DNA from: Hemileia vastatrix
Taxonomy: Eukaryota > Basidiomycota > Pucciniomycetes > Pucciniales > Zaghouaniaceae
Direction of reading: 5' to 3'
DNA: 64,000 nt
Assembly (NCBI GenBank): GCA_030280995.1
Contig: JASXTE010000011.1
Coordinates: forward strand, 5,737,501-5,801,500
The translations under genes and the position numbers were made by a program. Shown piece by piece: positions 55,846 through 64,000 of this stretch. How positions within the stretch are numbered: position 1 is the first letter of the stretch; each line of letters starts with the position of its first letter. Under the pieces are notes generated by a model. It saw only the letters and a program-made list of their open reading frames with translations, was not told where the DNA came from and did no database searches.

Positions 55846-58800
55846 TTGTTCTGGATTCTGGGGCTGGAGGAAGTGTAGTATCTGAAAAAGCACTTTCTTT
55901 AGTGGATCAAGACTATAAATCAAAACTTGTGCCTATCATTTCTGAAAATTGGAGAGGTTATGACTCTTTTTTGTCCCCCATTAGTAAATACAAAGCCACA
56001 GTGTTTTTTAAATATAACCATGGTATTGTAAGAGCTATTTGTGATTTTGTTGTTGTGAAAAATGATAACTTAAGCAGTTGGTTTATTATAGAGAATAATA
56101 TTTTAACCAAGTATAGCATAAAATTGGATCTATCAAACCAATGTTTCACAATGGGGATGAATGGGAAGAGAAAATTTAAGATTTCCTCCCACAAAAATTA
56201 TTAATACCAGAATTGAACACATGTAATTCCGTGGTTCAATATAAAGGAAGATCTACAAAAGAAATGCTTGCCCTTATGTCTGAAATTGAAAATGCTTCTT
56301 TTGGAGAACAACTTTCTGGTGAGGATAAAGTTTTCATCATTAAATTTATAAAATCATTTCCTATGGCCTTTGCTCATGGGTCACATGAACTAGGATTAGT
56401 TAAAGAAGAGATGAAACTTTCATTATCTTGTCCATTAACTGACATACCACCTAGTTTAAAGAAGAAGCCTTATCCTGCTTCTCCCACAAAGAAAAAAGAT
56501 ATTGAGGATAATATCTCTACCCTTTTTAAAATGAATATTATTGAAAAGGTAGTTGAGACACCTAAATATTGTGTTATCTCACATGTCCTAATTTCTTATG
56601 AAAATAATAAATAAAGCCTGGTTATGTGGTGATTATGGAGCATTGAATACTTATACTGTTGATGATATCTATCCTTTACCTAGAATTAGCTCTATACATG
56701 CTACCTTACAAGGTGCTAAATATATAAGCTGTTTGGATGGTAACAAGGGATATCACCAGGTACCTGTTGAGAAGAATTCCCAGAATTTTTTGATGGTTTC
56801 TACTCATATGGGTATTTATAAGTATGTTAGGATGCCATTTGGCCCTAAAAATGCCCCTTCATTTTTTCAAAAAGTTATGGATAACACATTCCATCAGGAG
56901 ATAATTGAAATATAGATGATGGTTTATATTGATGATATCATTATATTCTCAAACATATTTGAGGACCATCTTAACCACCTGTATAAAGTGTTTCACAAAA
57001 TGGATATAATAAATATGACACTTGCTTTAAAGAAATGTAAATAAATGTAAAATATTTGAGGACCATCTTAAACACCTGTGTAAAGTATTCGAGAAAATGG
57101 GTGAAATAAATATGACACTTGCTTTGAAGAAATGTAAATTTGGTTTCCATTCTTTAAAAGTTCTTGGCCATGTTGTTTCAGGGTTACAGATATGTGTTGT
57201 CCAAAAAAAAGTGGCAGCCATACAGCAGGTGAAGGCTCCTACCACAGTGAGAGAGCTCCAGAGTTTTTTGGGAATGTGTGGATACTACAGACAGTATATT
57301 AAAAATTACCAAGTCATAGAATTACCCCTTACCCAACTGACTAGAAAGGATGTTGCTTTTGTCTGGAATAGTGAAAGACAGAGAGCTTTTGACACTATGA
57401 AACACAGTTTGATGTCAGCACCAATTCTTGCTTTACCTGACTTTAATCAACCATTTGTTTTTTACACTGATGCCAGTTTTATTGGTCTTGGTTCTGCCCT
57501 CCATCAAAAACAAGTGATTAATGATAAAGTATCAGAAGTAGTAATTTGTTATATATCAAGAACCTTGAAAATTCATGAATTGAAATATGGTGCCACTCAG
57601 CTTGAATGTTTAGCCGTATTGTGTGCTCTAGAGAATCTACATTATTACCTAGATGACCAGAAATTTGAACTTGTCATTGACTGCATTGCAGTTAAATCTC
57701 TTTTAAACTTCAAAACACCTAACAGACATATATCCAGATGGCAGTTAGCTGTTCAGGAATACAGAGGGAGAATGACAATTATTCATAGGGCTGGTATTTT
57801 TCACTCAAATGTGGATATGTTATCAAGGTTAACTTTACCAAATGATGACTCTAATCCTGCTTATGATCCTGAGGATGAAATTATTCATATTCATGGGATA
57901 TATGTGGTTGATATGGAGGAAGAGCTATTACATCTTATTCTGGATTCATTTGATAAGGACACTAACTTAAAAAAGTTGTGCACCATATTAAATGATCCAA
58001 AGAATGCTTCAATACAAGCATTAATTAAAACCGTTCCAACAAAGTACCATAAGGCTTTGGAGAAAAGTAAATTTTCAATTGATGAAGGATATCTATATTA
58101 TAGAAGAAAGTTGAGTAATGTCATTGTTATTCCTCCTTCTATGAAAGAAATCATCTTGAAAATTTGTGATGATGACATATTAGCTGGACATTTTGATCTT
58201 GAAAAAACAATGATCAGAATTAAAAACACTGCTTGGTGGGTTAATATGTCTGAAGACACCAAATTATATGTTGAATCTTGTGATTCGTGCCAAAAATCAA
58301 AAGGATTGACTGGTAAGAGAGCTGGATTAATGCAACATATTGAACCTCCTGATGCACCATGGCAGATAATAAACATGGATTTTGTAACAGGATTACCTAT
58401 TGCTGTAAAAGACAGTTATAACTCTTGTTGGGTTATTGTGGACAGATTCACTAAAATGTGTAAATTTATCCCTACTCACAAGGATGTTTCCACTAAAGAA
58501 TTAGCTTTCTTATGGTGGTCTCATATTTTTAATACTGCTGGTTTTTCTAAAGCCATAATCTCTGACAGAGACCCTAAATTTACTTCTGAATTTTGGATGT
58601 CTCTGATGGATGTTTGTGGCTGTGATCTGAAACTTTCTGCTGCCCATCACCCTCAGACTGATGGATTAGCTGAAAGAATGATTCAGACTCTAGAGGACAT
58701 GATAAGAAGGTATTGTGCCTTTGACCTTGAGTATAAAGACAAAGACAGATTCACTCATGATTGGGTTACCTTACTTCCTGGGTTGGAAGTTGCTTATAAT

Positions 58801-59444
58801 AGCACTTTTCATTCTGTTACTCAAAGAAAGCCTTTTGATCTCTGGCTTGAATATGTTCCAAATACTCCTGCCCAAATTCTCAATAATAAAATACTTAAAT
58901 TGGATTTACATCCTGGTGTAAAATCTTTTCTTCAAATGCAACAACTTTGCAGAAGTCATGCTCAAAAATGTATTGAAAAATCCTTTGAATATGAGAAGAA
59001 GAGATGAGACAAATCCCATAAAGAATACACTTTTAAAAAGGGTGATGAAGTGTTGATTTCTACAGTCCACTTCAATTTACAAGGTAATAACAAATTGAAA
59101 GACCCATTTGTTGGTCCATTTGTTGTCAGAAGAATGGTTGGTGATAATGCAGTTGAAGTTATTTTGTATTCTCCATATGACAGAAAAAATCCTGTTTTTC
59201 CAATATCTCTTTTGAAACCTTACACATCCAATAGTGATTTATTTCCAAAAAGGAGGGGAAGACCAAAGAAAACCCCAATGAAATCACTGAGACAGCAGAA
59301 ATTGATAAGATTCTGAATGACAGAATAGTCACTGCTGAAAAAAGTACATAATATTTATTGAGATTCAAGAATAAATCATCTGAATATGGTTCTTGGATAC
59401 CTGGGAAGGAGATATCTAATCTTCCTACTCTACTAAAGAAGTAA
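55846..59444 (+). pseudogene. Broken pol of gypsy C
   Basis: Protease LDSGAGGSVVS at ~55854 is in a frame open to 56204. RT continues at 56213-56614 and 56598-56915 (SCLDGNKGYHQVPV), with a stop just before YIDDIIIFS (~56925) and a 97-bp duplication after it. From 57097 to 59007 one frame covers the RT thumb, RNase H (YTDASFIGLGSALHQ), the integrase zinc finger and DD35E core (MDFVTGLP, ISDRDPKFTSEFW, DGLAERMIQ). A stop at ~59005 precedes the GPF part (59050-59316), an RRGRPKK AT-hook-like stretch and a chromodomain in shifted frames to ~59444. Only a few lesions separate it from function. Confidence 0.92.
56955..57148 (+). repeat. 97-bp tandem duplication within RT of gypsy C
   Basis: ATATTTGAGGACCATCTTAA... 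at 56955 recurs at 57052 (with C to A and several other differences). The unit covers the segment after the YIDD motif. Its length, not a multiple of three, breaks the frame; the second copy is the one continuous with downstream pol. Confidence 0.85.
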
Positions 59445-59494
59445 AGAAGAAAAAATCATAGCTTTTTTTTATTGGTTTTTTTAGAGTGAGGGAT

Positions 59495-60296
59495 TGTCAG
59501 CCAGGCTACTAGACTTATCCAGTAAAATAATTAATTATCTTACTGAGATGAAGCCTCGCCTTTTAAATCCTTAGTAATAATTAATTATTTATTGCTCACT
59601 TATGTATTACTTACTATTAACTAGCTAAGTACATTAAGTAATTTTAATAATTAATAAAAATTAATGTCCCATACATTTTTACTCCCTAACACCATGCTCA
59701 ATAATACAGATGAGAGGGAATAAAAATAAGTATTAAAATATAAAAAAATATATTAAAAAAATTTTCAAATTCCTTTATTAAGAAATTTAGATTTTTGTTG
59801 AATCAACATTTTAAATCAAATTTTTTGTACTAAATGTGACGGTCCAAGGGAACTCAAGTTTTATTTCAAATAAAAGTGATACCTTTATTTACGCACCATC
59901 TAGTATATCTTTTATTATTTTACATACTCTCTTTATTTAGTTTTTTTTTCTCACACCCTTGTATTAGGTGGTGTTAACTCTGTGTCTTTATTTCTCACAT
60001 TTTTGCCTATAAAAGGCCCTCTCTTTTTGTACTTTTCAAACCATTCCTTACTTACTAACATCTTTGATCATATATTATTCAAAATCCTTTATTACTATAT
60101 TTTATCATATTAGTAGTCACAATCACATAATTCTAATCTATAAATTATAATAATATCTTAAACACCTCTTTTTAAATGAGTAAACCCAATCAAAGATTAT
60201 AAGAAATACGTACCAATTTGTTGAGAGCCCATTAAGACCATCCAAACCCTCGTAGGACCTCAATTTTTATCTTCTAGACCAAGAGAACCACCAAAA
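59495..60296 (+). repeat. 3' LTR of gypsy C
   Basis: 802 bp; begins TGTCAGCCAGGCTACTAGAC after AGAGTGAGGGAT and ends AGAGAACCACCAAAA (the terminal GGCA of the 5' copy changed). TATAAAAG is at 60008-60015. Followed by TACAT. Confidence 0.92.
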
Positions 60297-60301
60297 TACA
60301 T

Positions 60302-62640
60302 TATCAATAATTTTAAACGTCAGAATTCTTAAACTTTTGATTCTAGCAATTGGTAAAAAATGCACAAAACCAAAAAAAAGAAAAAGAAAAAGCAATGTGT
60401 TATTTCTTAATTTTTTTTACAAAAATAAGCACCCTTCTAGTTTCATTGCACCAATTACTAATAAATGAAAAATATCTGATTTGATATTTTAAAGTAATTC
60501 TCTTTCTGGAAATTTTATATTCTAATAATTTTGTAGGAATTTGTAAATTCAAGAAAAAAGAAAAAGAGTAAGGTAATTAATTTAAACCTTTTTATATTTA
60601 TAGTTGTTCTAAAACTTAAAAATCAATATATATGATCTTAATTAAATACAATGAATATATGAAATTCTAAACTTCTTGTATTTTTTCCATTAATATTCTG
60701 TAGGATCTATTAGATCAGAAAATGAATCTCATGTAATTGAAGATATAAATCACTAATCAGTGAATTTCCAATTTTGAGAAAACATACAACTCAAAAGAAC
60801 CTTTGATTTTGAGTTAGAAATTAATACAAGCCAAAACATATTTCTTCAAATTTTAAATTGAATGCTATTATGTTCATGAATACTATTTTTGTGCATAAAA
60901 ATAGTGTACATCTGGAAAGTTTAACCACAAATTATAGATGTTTATATTTGAACAGAGGTGATTCATGTCTCAATTTTAGGCTGTATGATTTTTAAGTCAC
61001 TCTACTGAAAAGGAAGATTAATTTTTTTATAATTTTACCAGTCTTTTTATGAAAACCTCACTATGAAATTTTTTTAAAAAATATATACAATAAATAATTC
61101 AAGTTATTTTCATAGAAAATGCAAATATTAAAATAAATTTAAAATTAAGAAAATATTTCAAATATTTATTTTGAATAATTTAATATATATATTATAAACT
61201 TTAAATAGAGTTCAAAGGCACAGGTGGGAACTGTTTTTTTATGGAATCAAAAGTTTTCACCAGCAGAATTAGCAGTTTAAAAAGTACACATAAGTCTCAG
61301 GTCAAATAAATAGAATTTTAAGAAATTTCAGCTCTTGATTATAAATTGGATAATCAAATTAATAATTAATATATTAAATTTTTAGGACATTGAACAATTA
61401 AATATATAAATTACTTTATATTTGATATTGTTTTACAATAAAAGACTACATATGTTCTTTTTGGTATATCCCTTATCTAATAATTAAATTAGTATATTAT
61501 TAATAAACCTCATACAAACAAGAGTTATTTCAACTATTTAGATAAAAAAATTAAGGACATTGGCTTTTTTTATAATTAAGTTTTAATTGGTAAAAAGCAA
61601 TTTTTATTTGATATATTAAATTAGTTTTTCCCTTGATTTTCCATTAAAACTTATAGATGTGGTTTTAAAAAAAGTTATGCAATACTTAGAAGGAATTTTT
61701 TCATTTATGTTTATAACAATAAATTTCATCTTTAAAATTAGCTAAAACATAAACTTAAAATTAGACATATTTGATCAAGAAATGTACTTTTGTATACTTT
61801 AAAAAATCTGACATCAAACTCAAAAATGTTTTTAAAACAAATTAAATTTTAAGTCAGCTTCAAGAACATTCATAAAACAGATTAAATTGAGAGTTCAATC
61901 TAAGTTCCATAAAAGCTTAGATATAATATTTTCTAAAAAGGTATATGTTCATTGACATAAAATATATTTGGTAATGAAGAGCAGTAAAAAAGTTTTTACT
62001 CCTGTTGAATAAATAGTAATATGTATTTTGAGACATGTAATTATTATTATTTTCTTAAATTTGTGATAATTAAATGTATTCATTCATGTATATATAACAC
62101 AATCAAGTAAAAAAATCAAGCTTAAATGTGGAAGATATCAAAAAAATTTGTGTTATTTTTGTTTTCAAACCCAACAATGCATATTAAATCTGTTCTGCAA
62201 ATCTGCAACAGAGCTGAATGTTGAAATAAAGAATAATGAATTTCACCTTATCATGTCAATATCAATGGTTTGAATTTGAATATGGGTTTTTTCTGTTTAA
62301 ATTTGTTTCTCATAATAAAAAATATTTTTTATTTTCTAATTATAAAATAATTAGCAATAATTTCCCATGAAATTACATCTGATATATTTTTAATTTTATT
62401 TAATTTTTAACTTTTATATATAAATGCTTATTTTTTGAAATATAGTATTCTTTCAAATGATACAAGACAGCTTTATTTTAAATTGAAAAATATTTATAAA
62501 TTGCCATAAATCAGAAAATTCCACATTTTTAAATTTAAAAAATTCTATGCATCTGTGTTCTCACAAGATAAGAAATTTACAGCTGTCAACCAGTCCTCAT
62601 TTGGTCCAGCTTTATCTGTGTCTATAGTCAGAAATTTCAG
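60302..62640. other. AT-rich body of E47, no gene
   Basis: Long AT-rich sequence with no frame of interest, no LTR start and no MITE. From its position between the C insertion and the hairpin at 62647 it should be the interior of E47. Homology to E1 is not evident for most of it, so this is inference. Confidence 0.4.
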
Positions 62641-62646
62641 ATGAAA

Positions 62647-62682
62647 GTGTACTCTGATTTTTGGCCAAAAGTCAGAGTACAC
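62647..62682. other. Hairpin of E47
   Basis: GTGTACTCTGATTTTTGG and CCAAAAGTCAGAGTACAC are complementary with a single T/G mismatch, giving a 36-base palindrome without a loop. The arm is akin to GTGAACTCTGAT of E-outer and TGAACTCTGTTC of E1. Confidence 0.8.
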
Positions 62683-62689
62683 CATGATA

Positions 62690-63060
62690 TTTTTTTCACT
62701 TTTTTTGCTCCTTCAATCACCTCTTCTTATCTTTTCTCCTTCTTTCACCACCCCTTATCACCCCTTTTACTGCCATTACCATATAACCCACCCCTTTCAC
62801 TACTTTCTAAAGCCTTTGAAATTACATCAAATTCTTTTTCTACCCTCCCCATCCTTCAATACACATTTTTATACCCTTCCCATCCTATCCCATACATCTT
62901 ATTACCATTCCCACCCCTCACTACAACTTTTGCTACCCTCCCAACCCTTTCTACACCATTCAATTCCATCCTCACCCCCTTCATAACCTCTCCACCTGTC
63001 AACTCACCCTTTTTGTTTAACTTTAAAGATATTTATTTTTCCTCCCACTCCAAAATGCCT
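62690..63060. repeat. Pyrimidine-rich tract of E47
   Basis: Almost uninterrupted C/T/A-rich strand (CCACCCC, CTTCCC, CCTCCC units). It is the minus-strand view of the polypurine half seen in E1 (5280-5560) and E-outer (14040-14420). The open frames here (Pro/Ser/Leu/Phe-rich) reflect composition only. Confidence 0.6.
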
Positions 63061-63505
63061 TGCTTTCCATGGATTAAAAGGGGTAGAGAGTAGCTTGGAA
63101 GGAGGCAAAAGCAATTAGAAGTTGTGGAGAGGGTTAAGAAAGGATATGATGGGGAGAATAAAGGCTGGATGAATGATAAGAGCATGAGCTTTAAGAGGCT
63201 GAAAATGAGAGAGGAAGATATTTTTGAGTTTATTAAAATGGAAAGGATAGGATAGAAAGGGAAAAGAGTTTTTCCAAAAAAAATTTACTGAATAGATAAA
63301 TTAAATAACCAAGTAAAATAGAATGAAAAGTGTGATTAATTGAACACAAAATAACAACTAGACTTCTTGTAAAAATTTATTCTACAATTTGATTTAATAA
63401 AATTTAAATTTTCACATTTGCATTCATATATGTGGAAGATAAACACATCTCATTTTTAAAGACTAATAGTACTCACATACTTTTTTCTTCTACTGGTGAT
63501 AAAAT

Positions 63506-64000
63506 CACCATGCAATATTTGGGGGGGACTTGCTAGCAAGTCCTCAACTTGAAGTCATATGGAAATCAGATGGAACTCAGACTGAAGCAATACTGAACTT
63601 TCACTTGAAGTATCACACAAATAATAATGGATCTATATTGAAAACATAGTGAAAGTGTGAGGATAACTGAATGGAAGCCAGAAAAAATTGTTCCATGAGT
63701 CTACTCAATGCACAGTATTTTTTGAAGCAACTTATTTAAATAATACTTTATTAAATTAAGTTGATCAATAAAAATTGATTGAAAATATCACAATTCTTAA
63801 ATACAATAATTTTATTAAAAACTTTCAGATTACATATAAAAAAAATCAGTGACTTTTTCTATTACCTACAACTGTTTTTACGGAATTGAAAACTATGTTT
63901 CAGCTAATGTTTTATGGAAGTGAAATCTGTTCTTTGGGCAAAGAACAGAGTTAATCCTCCTATTTTCACACTCTGTTTGCACCAATTCCCATCCCTTTCA
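63506..64000 (-). mobile_element. E63: E-type TIR element, truncated by the window end
   Basis: Starts CACCATGCAATATTTGGGG and matches the reverse complement of E1 from its right end inward, over the hairpin region (near 63926-63949), up to the last base of the window. The left-end TIR would lie beyond. The flanking AAT at 63503-63505 is a possible TSD half. Confidence 0.82.
63526..63543. other. Subterminal palindrome of E63
   Basis: GGACTTGCTAGCAAGTCC, identical to both E1 copies, 20 bases from the element end. Confidence 0.85.

Larger units (their letters stand above)
47940..60296 (+). mobile_element. Gypsy C: chromovirus with a nested D' element in its leader
   Basis: LTRs at 47940-48743 and 59495-60296 and the TSD TACAT at 47935-47939 and 60297-60301 define it. 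The leader is interrupted by D' (48950-52723). Gag-Pol (53359-59444) is in order and largely readable, with a handful of stops, indels and one 97-bp tandem duplication. It is therefore inactive but younger-looking than B, D or G. Its Pol is close to A; its LTR is shorter and differs from A after the shared TGTCAGCCAGGCTA start. Confidence 0.94.
47437..63505 (-). mobile_element. E47: E-type TIR element, minus orientation, split by gypsy C
   Basis: Its end CTCCACACAATATTTGGGG at 47437 is the right-end TIR of the E family (as in reverse-complemented E1), including a palindrome variant and the CAACTTGAAGTCAGATGGAA segment. It is interrupted by gypsy C (47940-60296, TSD TACAT) and continues at 60302 with AT-rich body, hairpin (62647-62682) and pyrimidine-rich tract (62690-63060). 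That is the order expected for this orientation. The far end is not seen; E63 begins at 63506, probably inside it, so the right limit given is only the last base before E63. Confidence 0.55.

Noticed and set aside
62641..63093. 150- and 100-codon frames on the + strand
   Set aside because: Pure composition effect of a pyrimidine-rich tract; the first codons are the E47 hairpin. No counterpart frame is conserved in E1 or E-outer.

Overview
This window is a eukaryotic, very AT-rich, intergenic 'transposon cemetery'. I see no host gene, no rRNA and no tRNA that I can support. Every strong coding signal is the Gag-Pol of a Ty3/Gypsy chromovirus (retrovirus-type aspartic protease, RT, RNase H, HHCC plus DD35E integrase, GPY/F module, chromodomain). 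The Pol sequence reminds me most of the chromoviruses that fill rust-fungus (Pucciniales, Basidiomycota) genomes. That is recollection, not a search, and another TE-rich AT-rich fungus is possible.

The layout is a set of Russian dolls, most of them fixed by target-site duplications (TSDs). The oldest layer is a decayed retroelement with Gag-like and protease-like remains (about 2840-4903, resuming at 46982-47436). It is split by R, a solo-LTR-like repeat on the minus strand (4904-5121, 36147-36821, 46693-46981). R is split twice: by E-outer (5122-36146, TSD TAA), a non-coding element with terminal inverted repeats (TIRs), and by gypsy element D (36822-46692, TSD GAATA). E-outer in turn holds a smaller relative, E1 (5133-6019, TSD AAT); a minus-strand gypsy remnant, G (7044-~12060); a second R copy (12186-~13147); a solo C-type LTR (~13197-14010); and gypsy B (15745-34432, TSD ATTCC). 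B is broken inside its protease by the intact, young gypsy A (20445-29617, TSD TGTAG; two differences seen between 1137-bp LTRs; one uninterrupted 2055-codon Gag-Pol).

On the right, another E-type element (E47) starts at 47437. It is interrupted by gypsy C (47940-60296, TSD TACAT), whose leader carries an internally deleted D-type element, D' (48950-52723, minus strand, TSD TTCAT). E47 resumes at 60302, and a further E copy (E63) begins at 63506 and runs off the window. Four copies of a ~198-bp MITE (at 858, 11622, 15828 and 46257) are scattered over the older layers.

Only element A looks able to encode its own mobility; the other gypsy copies are riddled with stops and frameshifts. The features I consider most unusual are: (1) a second reading frame overlapping the N-terminal part of gag in all four gypsy families, better conserved than the frame it overlaps and ending at a shared Pro-Trp-stop; (2) the E elements, with an 18-bp perfect palindrome in each TIR and a central hairpin, both showing paired compensatory changes; (3) a MITE with a 5-bp TAWTA duplication, checkable against empty sites inside the window; (4) a CpG-to-TpG/CpA decay signature between young and old copies of the same leader.
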